Shown piece by piece: positions 1 through 6,687 of a DNA stretch of 23,626 bases; the first letter of the stretch is position 1, and every line of letters starts with the position of its first letter. A program made the translations under genes and the position numbers. A model generated the notes under the pieces. The model searched no databases. It worked only from the letters and a program-made list of their open reading frames with translations, and was not told where the DNA came from. This DNA is from a virus, in the IMG/VR virus record IMGVR_UViG_3300045135_001265, positions 1 to 23,626 of that record; one strand, given 5' to 3'.

Positions 1-487
1 TGGATTGAGAAGTGATGCCATTATCAGTCATGATATCTCTTATCATCTCTGGGGTAGCTTGAGATGGTACATCAAACTTAACAACAAACTTAACTGAATT
101 ATCTTTGAGTAACTTGGCATTTGCTTTGCTCATATTACATTCATTAACCAAGTCTTCGCTGATTGCTCTGGTATCTGCTTTAGTTAGATTGCCAGAAGCT
201 GAAAGTTTTAATGGTGCTATGTGAGTTATTAACCCTACATACTGATCAATTTTCAGCTCATTAACGAGCTTTGTATTATCTGAATTAGTTGCTTTCAATC
301 CAGATATTTCAGCTTCACTACCTCTGATCTGATCAACTAGATCATTAGTAAATCTGGGGTCTTTTTTAATTTCTGTATCCAATTTTTGCTCCTCTATTAT
401 TGGGGTTACATTGTTAAAGTTAATTGATTTGATTGATTTAATATTGTCTTCTTTGTTGCTAACAACGATTTTTTTTGCATTAGTCAT
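1..487 (-). CDS. Hypothetical protein, C-terminus cut by window edge
   Basis: Reading the minus strand from the ATG at 487-485 gives 162 codons without a stop up to base 1, so the gene continues outside the window. A good Shine-Dalgarno (AGGAGT on the minus strand, plus 495-500) lies about 7 bases ahead of the start. The protein begins MTNAKKIVVSNKEDNIKSIK and is hydrophilic, with a lysine/asparagine-rich N-terminus, a likely helical middle (around residues 45-85) and no membrane segment. A single cysteine is visible. I do not recognise the family. It follows the 67-aa gene at 704-501 after a 13-base gap on the same strand, so the two probably share a transcript running away from the structural genes. 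Absence of frame breaks and the strong ribosome site make it a real gene; the function is unknown. Confidence 0.8.
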   Translation of the reverse strand, partial: MTNAKKIVVSNKEDNIKSIKSINFNNVTPIIEEQKLDTEIKKDPRFTNDLVDQIRGSEAEISGLKATNSDNTKLVNELKIDQYVGLITHIAPLKLSASGNLTKADTRAISEDLVNECNMSKANAKLLKDNSVKFVVKFDVPSQATPEMIRDIMTDNGITSQS

Positions 488-500
488 TTTGTTTACTCCT

Positions 501-704
501 TTAAGCTATTTTTAATTTGTTTTTTTGTTCAACAATCTTATTAAAAAGATTACCTAGCTTTTCGCTACGAACATAAAGATCAGTTAATGTCCTCTTTTTG
601 TATTCATCTAGAGGAAAGTTATTCTTGTCGCAGATTTCATTTATTTCATATTCAACAATGCTTAACTGCAAGTCTAAGTCTTCTAATATTTTTTTATAAT
701 CCAT
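501..704 (-). CDS. Small hypothetical helical protein (67 aa)
   Basis: A 67-residue protein starts at ATG 704-702 with GGAGT on the minus strand about 6 bases upstream and ends in TAA at 503-501. It is rich in Leu, Glu, Lys and Asn, starts MDYKKILEDLDLQLSIVEYE, and looks like two amphipathic helices joined by a short DKNNFPLDEY turn, a shape common in small phage regulators and assembly helpers. There are no cysteines or membrane segments. It is the first gene of the minus-strand transcript. Its start lies 17 bases from a TTAACCCTTAAC motif (732-721), which may regulate it. I do not recognise a family. Confidence 0.72.
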   Translation of the reverse strand: MDYKKILEDLDLQLSIVEYEINEICDKNNFPLDEYKKRTLTDLYVRSEKLGNLFNKIVEQKNKLKIA

Positions 705-720
705 AATAGATACTCCAAAA

Positions 721-732
721 GTTAAGGGTTAA
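721..732 (-). promoter_or_regulatory. TTAAC-CC-TTAAC motif upstream of the minus-strand genes
   Basis: On the minus strand this reads TTAACCCTTAAC, two TTAAC units separated by CC, 16 bases before the ATG at 704. The identical 12-mer occurs again at 1309-1320, upstream of the plus-strand terS gene. Similar copies sit in the gaps at 8605-8616 and 10194-10205. Recurrence in intergenic positions suggests a protein-binding site; the binding protein is unknown. Confidence 0.4.
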
Positions 733-788
733 CTGTTTCACTCTTTTGAGATCATCAGATCAAACACACATTTGATTACAGTTCTGGG

Positions 789-813
789 AAAAGGGAGCAA
801 CCTAATTGCTCCC
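789..813 (-). terminator. Rho-independent terminator, minus strand
   Basis: GGGAGCAA (793-800) and TTGCTCCC (806-813) form a perfect 8-bp stem with a 5-base loop. Read on the minus strand the hairpin is followed directly by TTTT (792-789). It would end a minus-strand transcript arriving from about 988. It lies upstream of the minus-strand genes rather than after them, so it closes a separate short RNA or acts as an attenuator of their leader. Confidence 0.6.
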
Positions 814-988
814 ACTATCGATATTCGATAAGCCGTACAGATTTCTAATATGTCTCAAAAATTCCTAGCAATCACTACAAAGCTAAGTCCTCAAACCTTG
901 GCTTATCTGTTTCCATGGGGATAGCCTACTTCCTCCAAGACCTCGCCCTTTCACGAGAATGGGATTTTTTGGCAAACCTAGCCTTTCC
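793..988 (-). ncRNA. Candidate structured phage small RNA (or long regulatory leader)
   Basis: About 196 nt on the minus strand lie between a promoter-like sequence (1020-992) and a Rho-independent terminator (813-789), with no convincing reading frame. Several helices can be drawn by eye. GAUAAGCC (907-900) pairs perfectly with GGCUUAUC (834-827) over 8 bp. CUUAGC (887-882) pairs with GCUAGG (869-864), with one G-U pair. UAUCG and CGAUA form a small hairpin near 830-816. CUCG (957-954) with CGAG (945-942), crossed by CCC (963-961) with GGG (948-946), could make a small pseudoknot. The stretch is also visibly more GC-rich than the flanking sequence at 1021-1130. It does not match RNase P, tmRNA, 6S or a riboswitch class that I can identify. 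It could act in trans as a small RNA, or in cis as an attenuated leader of the genes at 704-1. The 5' end is an estimate. Confidence 0.5.
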
Positions 989-991
989 TAT

Positions 992-1020
992 TCATTACAC
1001 GAATAATAAAAACATGTCAA
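992..1020 (-). promoter_or_regulatory. Sigma70-like promoter candidate driving the minus-strand small RNA
   Basis: On the minus strand a perfect -35 box TTGACA lies at 1020-1015. A -10 candidate TAATGA (997-992) follows with a 17-base spacer; TGTAAT (999-994) with a 15-base spacer is the alternative. Transcription would start near 988-984. The -35 is strong and the -10 is weak. The next downstream signal is the terminator at 813-789, which makes a self-contained unit. Confidence 0.45.
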
Positions 1021-1341
1021 ACGTATAATAACAAATAATAATAAATAATAATAAACTATGTTCTTATTACTAATACGATTGAGGAGCTAGGATTATTCAA
1101 AAATAATTAAAAAAAATAGTTAATGTTAACTTTTACAGGGTGTATCTCCTGTAATGTAGAGCTGAAGCTAAAAACTCTGAAACAATAAAAAAGGTCTAAT
1201 GATACCCAATATAAGACAATAGCACTCTATGAGCTTCTATGAGCCATTAAACACTATTTCATGTTTTGTTCTCATGTTTACAATTCTGGTTTCATTATGG
1301 TAGTAATTGTTAAGGGTTAATTTATAGAAATTGGAAGACAA
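1021..1341. other. Non-coding region upstream of terS: AT-rich tract, hairpin, repeats
   Basis: No convincing gene is present. 1021-1060 is an almost pure A/T tract of AATAATAA units. GTTAATGTTAAC (1119-1130) is the reverse complement of a 12-mer at 14074-14085. TTACAGG (1133-1139) and CCTGTAA (1148-1154) form a 7-bp hairpin with no T-run, so an operator or an RNA stem rather than a terminator. TCTATGAGC is repeated at 1226-1234 and 1236-1244, exactly one helical turn apart. GTTAAGGGTTAA at 1309-1320 repeats the motif of 721-732 and ends 21 bases before the terS start. I could not pick a confident plus-strand promoter. Confidence 0.5.
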
Positions 1342-1869
1342 ATGACAAAAGATAAAAACAAGGATAAAAAACCTAATTTAAAATTAGTGTCTGGCAAAAC
1401 TGAAATAACAAAAGTTACAAAGGCAAAAGAACAACCATTGACTGCCAAACAACTTGAATTCGCACAATTAGTAGCTGATGGTTTTACTAAAGCTGATGCA
1501 TTTAGAAAAGCCTATGATGTGTCTCCAGATACAAAAGAAAAGTCAGTTCATGAAATGGCATCTAAAACTTTTGCGAATATCAAGGTTTTATCAAGAATAA
1601 AAGCTATACAACACCAAAAAGCTGAAGATCAACGCATGTTGGGTATTAAACAAAGTGAATTTATTATGAGACAATTAGAAAAAGAAGCAATGAACATGGA
1701 TAATAATTCAGCTTCTAGGATTAGAGCATTAGAGCTGATGGGTAAAACTCACATGGTTGGTTTATTTACTGATAAAGTAGAAGTGAAATCAGAAAATATA
1801 AATATGACTGCAGATGAATTACAAGATCAGTTAAAAGAGAAGCTACAAAAGTTAATTGGTAACAATTAG
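1342..1869 (+). CDS. terS: Terminase small subunit
   Basis: This protein would recognise the phage DNA and load TerL to start packaging. Residues 33-90 (LTAKQLEFAQLVADGFTKAD, then AFRKAYDV and a helix ending SRIKAIQ) match the DNA-binding helix-turn-helix domain of the Terminase_2-type small subunits. Residues 122-140 (SASRIRALELMGKTHMVGLF) match the central oligomerisation region seen in the same family. The N-terminal 30 residues are lysine-rich and the C-terminus is a charged helix. Length 175 aa is typical. The ATG at 1342 has GGAAG 7 bases upstream. The gene lies two genes before terL, and the intervening 233 bp carry unusual repeats that could be its target. The family call rests on remembered motifs; the order terS-terL-portal supports it strongly. 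Confidence 0.88.
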   Translation: MTKDKNKDKKPNLKLVSGKTEITKVTKAKEQPLTAKQLEFAQLVADGFTKADAFRKAYDVSPDTKEKSVHEMASKTFANIKVLSRIKAIQHQKAEDQRMLGIKQSEFIMRQLEKEAMNMDNNSASRIRALELMGKTHMVGLFTDKVEVKSENINMTADELQDQLKEKLQKLIGNN

Positions 1870-1901
1870 CCTAGTTTCGCTATTTTCGTTAGTTTAGTTA
1901 T

Positions 1902-1922
1902 CCCACCCAGTCCCACCCACCC
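1902..1922 (-). other. G-quadruplex motif in the terS-terL gap
   Basis: The plus strand carries five CCC tracts in 21 bases. On the minus strand these are five GGG tracts with loops T, T, ACT and T, a textbook intramolecular G-quadruplex pattern with very short loops and one spare tract. It stands out in an otherwise AT-rich non-coding region, about 80 bases before the ACTAGT palindromes. A role in packaging initiation, replication or transcription is inference. Confidence 0.6.
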
Positions 1923-2003
1923 GTGTATGCATAGCCCTGTCCATGCGTACTACAGTTGATTTTACGCATAAAATTTCATATTTTTTCCAAAAAAAATTAA
2001 AAA

Positions 2004-2037
2004 GGGGCTTGTCTACTAGTTATAACTAGTATATATA
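2004..2037 (+). promoter_or_regulatory. Promoter-like element, copy 1 (GGGGCTT / ACTAGT type)
   Basis: GGGGCTT (2004-2010) overlaps a -35-like TTGTCT (2009-2014). A 17-base spacer begins ACTAGT, and a -10-like TATATA follows at 2032-2037. The same arrangement recurs at 6687-6720 (GGGGCTT, TTTTCA, 17-base spacer beginning ACTAGT, TATATT). Conservation of spacing and of the GGGGCTT and ACTAGT blocks at two operon heads argues for a real phage promoter class. It would drive the 80-aa gene, terL, portal and following genes from about 2044. Confidence 0.55.
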
Positions 2038-2090
2038 TTTTGTTATACTAGTATAAATAACTAGTTATAACTAGTAATGTTATAACTAGT
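2015..2090. repeat. ACTAGT palindrome array between terminase genes
   Basis: Six ACTAGT hexamers lie in 76 bp, at 2015, 2025, 2047, 2060, 2070 and 2085. Two perfect copies of the 16-bp palindrome ACTAGTTATAACTAGT are at 2015-2030 and 2060-2075. Between them is a different palindrome, TTATACTAGTATAA (2043-2056), and a half copy, TTATAACTAGT, ends at 2090. The first palindrome falls exactly in the promoter spacer and the rest cover the start and leader of the transcript. This looks like a cooperative operator, or a terminase or replication-protein binding array. Confidence 0.7.
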
Positions 2091-2102
2091 AGGGAAAACG
2101 GT

Positions 2103-2345
2103 TTGTCAGACAACGTAGTAAAACTAGATAAATTCAGAAAATCCAGAGAAATTGATTATATGACTGATGAGGATGTGCCACAGTTGTATAATGAGATTAA
2201 AATAGGTTGGGTTGATGATGACGATGGCACTAAATCCTTACATATTGTTTCTTCAGTAGATACAGATGAATGTTTGTGGATGATTGACTTAGCGCAAAAG
2301 ATAGTTGATAGTCGACCTGCAACTACATTGAATGAACATGAATGA
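2103..2345 (+). CDS. Small acidic hypothetical protein upstream of terL (80 aa)
   Basis: The 80-residue protein uses a TTG start at 2103, with AGGG 8 bases upstream directly after the last ACTAGT repeat. The first in-frame ATG would remove 19 residues that look native (MSDNVVKLDKFRKSREIDYM). It is acidic, with a DDDDG run (residues 38-42) and an ECLWMIDLAQKIV helix (57-69). There is no metal site or membrane segment. Its last 14 bases overlap terL, so the two are translationally coupled, which suggests a packaging- or regulation-related role. I do not recognise the family. Confidence 0.75.
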   Translation: MSDNVVKLDKFRKSREIDYMTDEDVPQLYNEIKIGWVDDDDGTKSLHIVSSVDTDECLWMIDLAQKIVDSRPATTLNEHE

Positions 2346-3858
2346 TTTAGCTAAATTATTAGATGATGCATATCAGAACTTAGATAACTTTCCTTTAGAC
2401 AAGCAGAAAGAAATACTTGAGCTTGTTGAAAAGATTTCAGAAACAAGAGATAAAGAAAAAGCAAGACAGGAATTTCTTCCTTTTGTTCGTGCCATGTGGC
2501 CATCATTTATTCATGGGCGGCACCATGAGATTATGGCGGAGGCATTTGAGAGAGTGGCCCGGGGTGAATTAAAAAGATTGATTATTAACATGCCACCCCG
2601 TCATACCAAGTCGGAATTTGCCAGTTATTTATTTCCTGCATGGTTTTTAGGAATGTATCCTGATAAAAAAGTTATTCAAACTGCTCACACTGCAGAGTTG
2701 TCTGTTGGATTTGGCAGAAAAGTTCGTAACTTAATACAGAATGATGATTTCCAAAACATTTTTCCCGGCATAGAATTATCTACAGACTCAAAAGCAGCGG
2801 GAAGATGGAACACAAACAAGCGTGGTGATTACTTTGCTATAGGTGTTGGCGGTGCAGTGACGGGTAAGGGTGCTGATATTTTGATAATTGATGACCCCCA
2901 CTCCGAGCAGGATGCCACTATGGGTGCATACAACCCTGAAGTTTACAACAAAGTTTACGAATGGTACACATCAGGACCCCGACAGAGACTCCAGCCCGGT
3001 GGTGCTATCATAATTGTTATGACAAGATGGTCAAAAAGAGACCTAACAGGGCAAATTATTAGCAAATCTATTGAAAGAGAAGGCTCAAATGAGTGGGAAG
3101 TCATAGAATTACCTGCAATTATGCCTTCAGGTAAGCCATTATGGCCTGAATTTTGGAAACAATCAGAATTAGACGCTCTAAAAGCAGAATTACCAGTTTC
3201 AAAATGGAATGCACAGTACCAACAGGACCCTACATCGGAAGAAGGGGCATTAATCAAGCGTGAGTGGTGGCAGGAGTGGGATAAAAAAGATTTACCCCCT
3301 TGTGATGCCATAATTCAATCATGGGACACAGCCTTCTTAAAAACGCAAAGAGCGGACTATAGTGCCTGTACCACATGGGGAATATTCTACCACCCAGATG
3401 ATGACGGCAATGAGAGACCAAATCTAATATTGATAGATGCATATAAAGAAAAACTAGAGTTTCCTGAACTGAAACGTGCAGCGTATGACAAATACTGGGA
3501 ATTTGAGCCAGATCAGATGATTGTTGAGGCAAAAGCTGCAGGGTCTCCATTAATTTTTGAACTTAGATCTATGGGAATACCGGTTACGGAGTTTACACCG
3601 AGCCGTGGACAGGATAAGATAGCGAGAGTAAATAGTGTTACAGATTTGTTTGCAAGTGGTGTTGTTTGGTGTCCACCGACTAGGTGGGCTGAAGAAGTTG
3701 TAGAAGAATGTGCAGCATTTCCATCAGGTGATCATGATGACTTGGTTGACTCAACTACACAGGCACTGTTAAGATTTAGACAAGGTGGTTGGATAAGAAC
3801 AACCATGGATGACTGGGATGATGAGCCTAAATACAGAAGGCCTGTGGAGTATTATTAA
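2332..3858 (+). CDS. terL: Terminase large subunit (packaging ATPase and nuclease)
   Basis: TerL pumps DNA into the prohead with its N-terminal ATPase and cuts it with its C-terminal RNase H-like nuclease. The deviant Walker A PPRHTKSE is at residues 88-95 and the Walker B ILIIDDPH at 183-190, with the coupling motif VMTRW at 229-233. Nuclease acidic residues are D332 (SWDTAF), E399 (VEAKAAG) and D469/D470 (GDHDDLVD). Length 508 aa is usual. The start at 2332 overlaps the previous gene; an in-frame ATG two codons later is equally possible. The stop TAA shares its last base with the ATG of the next gene. Parts encoding the ATPase motifs (around 2570-2640 and 2960-3010) are more C/G-rich than the rest of the gene. 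Confidence 0.97.
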   Translation: MNMNDLAKLLDDAYQNLDNFPLDKQKEILELVEKISETRDKEKARQEFLPFVRAMWPSFIHGRHHEIMAEAFERVARGELKRLIINMPPRHTKSEFASYLFPAWFLGMYPDKKVIQTAHTAELSVGFGRKVRNLIQNDDFQNIFPGIELSTDSKAAGRWNTNKRGDYFAIGVGGAVTGKGADILIIDDPHSEQDATMGAYNPEVYNKVYEWYTSGPRQRLQPGGAIIIVMTRWSKRDLTGQIISKSIEREGSNEWEVIELPAIMPSGKPLWPEFWKQSELDALKAELPVSKWNAQYQQDPTSEEGALIKREWWQEWDKKDLPPCDAIIQSWDTAFLKTQRADYSACTTWGIFYHPDDDGNERPNLILIDAYKEKLEFPELKRAAYDKYWEFEPDQMIVEAKAAGSPLIFELRSMGIPVTEFTPSRGQDKIARVNSVTDLFASGVVWCPPTRWAEEVVEECAAFPSGDHDDLVDSTTQALLRFRQGGWIRTTMDDWDDEPKYRRPVEYY

Positions 3859-4064
3859 TGGACATGACTCACATAATTGATATTTTGATAGGAGTTATCA
3901 TGGCAGGTGGAGGATGGTTTTTAGGTGCTCAGTCTAAAGAAATTAAAAGAATAGATATATTGTTAAATAAAACCAGAGAAGATTATGCAAAGCGTGATGA
4001 TGTAACCGTTGCAATAAATAGATTAGAAGAAAAGATAGATAGAATTTTAGAAAGAATAAAATAG
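3858..4064 (+). CDS. Small membrane-anchored coiled-coil protein (68 aa)
   Basis: Residues 5-23 (HIIDILIGVIMAGGGWFLG) form one N-terminal membrane helix. Residues 26-68 form a charged helix with heptad-like spacing (RIDILLNK, INRLEEKIDRILERI), a likely coiled coil. The gene starts on the last base of terL and ends 9 bases before the portal gene, so it belongs to the packaging operon. One membrane anchor plus a coiled coil resembles small i-spanin or pinholin-type proteins, but the place between terL and portal is not a usual lysis position. A role in lysis or in tethering assembly to the membrane are both open; no sequence motif decides. Confidence 0.8.
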   Translation: MDMTHIIDILIGVIMAGGGWFLGAQSKEIKRIDILLNKTREDYAKRDDVTVAINRLEEKIDRILERIK

Positions 4065-4073
4065 GAGAATCCA

Positions 4074-6500
4074 ATGGCTGTAGAAAAAATCATGACACCA
4101 AGGGACTTAGCTAAAGCAGAAGCCACTGAAGAAGAGGTTACTGTTGAGGTTCTAAATCCAGAAGCTGTTTCAGTGGAAACAGAAGACGGTGGTATGATCA
4201 TAGATTTTACAGGAGAGCAAGTAGAAGAGATTATGTCTGGTGGATTTGATGCTAATCTTGCAGAAGAAATAGAAGAATCTGAGTTGCAGGCAATGGCTAG
4301 TGAATTAATAGGAAACTTTCAGTCAGACAGGCAATCAAGAAATGAATGGGCTAAGAGTTACGTTAAAGGATTAGATCTTCTTGGTATGAAGATAGAAGAA
4401 AGACAGCAACCTTGGGCAGGTTCATCAGGTGTTTTTCATCCAATACTGACAGAATCAATAGTTAGGTTTCAAGCACAGGCAATGGGAGAAATATTCCCTG
4501 CATCAGGACCAGTAAGAACAAAGATAGTTGGTAAGATGTCTCTAGAAAAAACAGAGCAAGCTGCTCGTGTAGAAAATGAGATGAATTATCTGCTTACAGA
4601 AGAGATGACAGAGTATCGTGATGAAACAGAACAGATGCTTTTTAAATTACCTCTTGCTGGTTCTGCATTTAAAAAAGTTTACTATGACCCAATAATGGAA
4701 AGGCCTTGTGCCATGTTTGTTCCGGCAGAAGACTTTGTTGTTTCCTATGGTGCATCAGACCTTATGACATGTGAAAGATACACGCATGTTATGAAAAAAT
4801 CATCAAATGACATAGCAAAACTACAGGATAATGGATTTTATAGAGATGTAGAACTTCCTGATCCTGAGCCAGATATGTCAGATATACAGGAAAAATATGA
4901 TGAGCTTGATGGTGAGTCAGCCACAATAGAAGATGATGACAGGCATACCCTTTTAGAGATGCATGTTGAGATGGAAATGCCAGAACCTTTTGATGAAGAA
5001 GACGGTATAGCCAGACCATATGTAATCACCATAGACAAATCCTCAAGAACAATATTGTCTATAAGGAGAAATTATTATGAAGATGATAAAAAGAAAAGAA
5101 AGCGACAATACTTTGTCCACTATAGGTATCTCCCCGGGTTGGGCTTTTACGGAACAGGACTTATACACCTCATCGGAGGTCTTGCCAAAAGCGCAACATC
5201 AATACTCAGACAGCTTATCGATGCAGGTACGTTATCTAATTTACCAGCTGGTCTTAAAGCTAGGGGTTTGCGTATCAAAGGTGATGATTCGCCTCTCATG
5301 CCGGGTGAGTTCCGTGACGTTGATGTCCCGGGTGGTGCGATTCGTGACGCTATTACTTTCATTCCTTACAAAGAACCAAGTTCGGTCTTGTACCAGTTGC
5401 TCGGAAATATCGTTGATGAGGGGAGAAGGATTGGCTCCGTTGCGGATATACAGGTTGGAGACATCAACGCCCAAGCACCAGTAGGGACAACCCTTGCTCT
5501 CATGGAGAGATCCATGAAAGTTATGTCTGGTGTTCAGGCAAGATTACATGCAGCATTAAAAAATGAACTAAGGTTATTGGCAAATGTTATTCGTGATTAC
5601 ATGGATGGTGAATATGCTTATGAAATAGAAGGAGACTTTGATAGAACAAAAGATTTTGATGATAGGGTAGATGTTATACCAGTATCAGATCCTAATGCAG
5701 CAACTATGTCTCAAAGAGTTATGCAATATCAGGCAGCTTTACAGTTAGCTCAACAAGCTCCACAGCTATATGATATGGGTAAATTACATAGACAAATGCT
5801 AGAAGTTCTAGGAATACAGGATGCTAAAAACATAATAAAACTACCAGATGATATTAAGCCATCAGATCCTGTAACAGAAAACATGGCAATATTAAAACAA
5901 GAGCCGGTTAAAGCGTTTAAGTATCAAGATCATGAGGCACATATTAGAGTTCATATGGCAGCAGCTAATGACCCAAAGATAAAAGAAATGGTTGGCCAAT
6001 CTCCATTCGCTGGCGCAATACAAGCAGCTCTATCAGCTCATATAACAGAGCATGTAGCTTTTCAGTACAGGAAAGAAATAGAAAAGAATCTTGGTGTAGC
6101 AATGCCTAATGAAGAAAAGCCTTTACCAGAAGATGTTGAAGAAGAGCTTTCAAGAGTTACTGCAGAAGCTGCTGAGAAACTTCTAAAAGGAAATATAGCA
6201 GAAGCTCAACAGGCAGAAGCTCAAAAACAACAAGAAGATCCATTAACCCAAATACAACAAAGAGAGCTTGCAATAAAAGAAAAAGAGCTAGAACATAAAA
6301 AACAAATGGATATAGCTAAATTAGAGCTTGAGGCACAAAAGGCTAGAATGAATGAAAATTTGCAGAAAAACAGGCTTGAGTCTGAAGATAAAAGAGAAGG
6401 TGTAAGAATTGCCGCTAAATTAGCAACAGATGCTTCAAAAGAACAACAAGAAGAAGCTAAAATAGTTATGGAAGCAGCAAAGCAGCTACAAAATGAGTAG
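4074..6500 (+). CDS. Portal protein, P22-like, with long C-terminal coiled coil
   Basis: The portal forms the dodecameric ring at one head vertex through which DNA is packaged and ejected. The 808-aa length, the position after terL and segments such as GDINAQAPVGTTLALMERSM and the following VMSGVQARLH (about residues 461-492) fit the large P22-type portals. Residues 80-260 (RNEWAKSYVKGLDLLGMK, GSSGVFHPILTESIVRFQAQ) match the clip and wing start of this family. From about residue 690 a Glu/Lys/Gln-rich helix (ELAIKEKELEHKKQMDIAKL) resembles the extended barrel of P22 gp1. AGGAG precedes the ATG. Bases 5101-5520 average about 49% GC (205 of 420 by hand count) against 25-35% just outside, with many C-ending codons, which suggests mosaic origin. 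Confidence 0.93.
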   Translation: MAVEKIMTPRDLAKAEATEEEVTVEVLNPEAVSVETEDGGMIIDFTGEQVEEIMSGGFDANLAEEIEESELQAMASELIGNFQSDRQSRNEWAKSYVKGLDLLGMKIEERQQPWAGSSGVFHPILTESIVRFQAQAMGEIFPASGPVRTKIVGKMSLEKTEQAARVENEMNYLLTEEMTEYRDETEQMLFKLPLAGSAFKKVYYDPIMERPCAMFVPAEDFVVSYGASDLMTCERYTHVMKKSSNDIAKLQDNGFYRDVELPDPEPDMSDIQEKYDELDGESATIEDDDRHTLLEMHVEMEMPEPFDEEDGIARPYVITIDKSSRTILSIRRNYYEDDKKKRKRQYFVHYRYLPGLGFYGTGLIHLIGGLAKSATSILRQLIDAGTLSNLPAGLKARGLRIKGDDSPLMPGEFRDVDVPGGAIRDAITFIPYKEPSSVLYQLLGNIVDEGRRIGSVADIQVGDINAQAPVGTTLALMERSMKVMSGVQARLHAALKNELRLLANVIRDYMDGEYAYEIEGDFDRTKDFDDRVDVIPVSDPNAATMSQRVMQYQAALQLAQQAPQLYDMGKLHRQMLEVLGIQDAKNIIKLPDDIKPSDPVTENMAILKQEPVKAFKYQDHEAHIRVHMAAANDPKIKEMVGQSPFAGAIQAALSAHITEHVAFQYRKEIEKNLGVAMPNEEKPLPEDVEEELSRVTAEAAEKLLKGNIAEAQQAEAQKQQEDPLTQIQQRELAIKEKELEHKKQMDIAKLELEAQKARMNENLQKNRLESEDKREGVRIAAKLATDASKEQQEEAKIVMEAAKQLQNE

Positions 6501-6687
6501 AAACGAAACAGTTTACACGCCTATAATTAAAAAAATACAAGAAGAAATGGATACATTGTCAGACTATCTTGCTTCTGGAAGACCTAAGAATTTTGAAGAA
6601 TATCAAAGACTTGTAGGGAAAATAGAAGGTCTTTCTATTTCTCGTGAATTTTTACAAGAAATGGAAAAAAGATTTATTGAGGATTAG
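6493..6687 (+). CDS. Small hypothetical protein after portal (64 aa)
   Basis: The ATG lies within the last codons of the portal gene (8-base overlap), so it is coupled to portal translation. The 64 residues are mostly helical and charged, from MSRNETVYTPIIKKIQEEMD to LQEMEKRFIED, with no cysteine or membrane segment. It resembles the short helical proteins often found directly after portal genes in marine podovirus-like genomes, possibly assembly helpers. I cannot assign a function. It is the last gene before a promoter-like element, so it probably ends the packaging operon. Confidence 0.8.
   Translation: MSRNETVYTPIIKKIQEEMDTLSDYLASGRPKNFEEYQRLVGKIEGLSISREFLQEMEKRFIED

Noticed and set aside
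850-924. 24-codon plus-strand frame (MSQKFLAITTKLSPQTLAYL...) opposite the candidate RNA
   Set aside because: No ribosome-binding site, no overlap with an operon and no recognisable domain. It is explained as chance in the RNA gene region.
955-976. Plus-strand terminator around GGGATTTTTT (961-970)
   Set aside because: The stem available is only CCC/GGG with a long loop, and no plus-strand gene lies upstream of it in the window.
785-988. Resemblance of parts of the minus-strand RNA (GGAGGAAGU, ACAGAUAAG, GGCUUAUCG) to RNase P conserved regions
   Set aside because: The P4 helix cannot be formed from these segments, the spacing is far too short, and GGCUUAUC instead pairs perfectly with GAUAAGCC.
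5077-5484. 135-codon frame within the portal gene on the same strand
   Set aside because: It coincides with the GC-rich island, where stops are rarer by chance. The portal frame carries the conserved residues.
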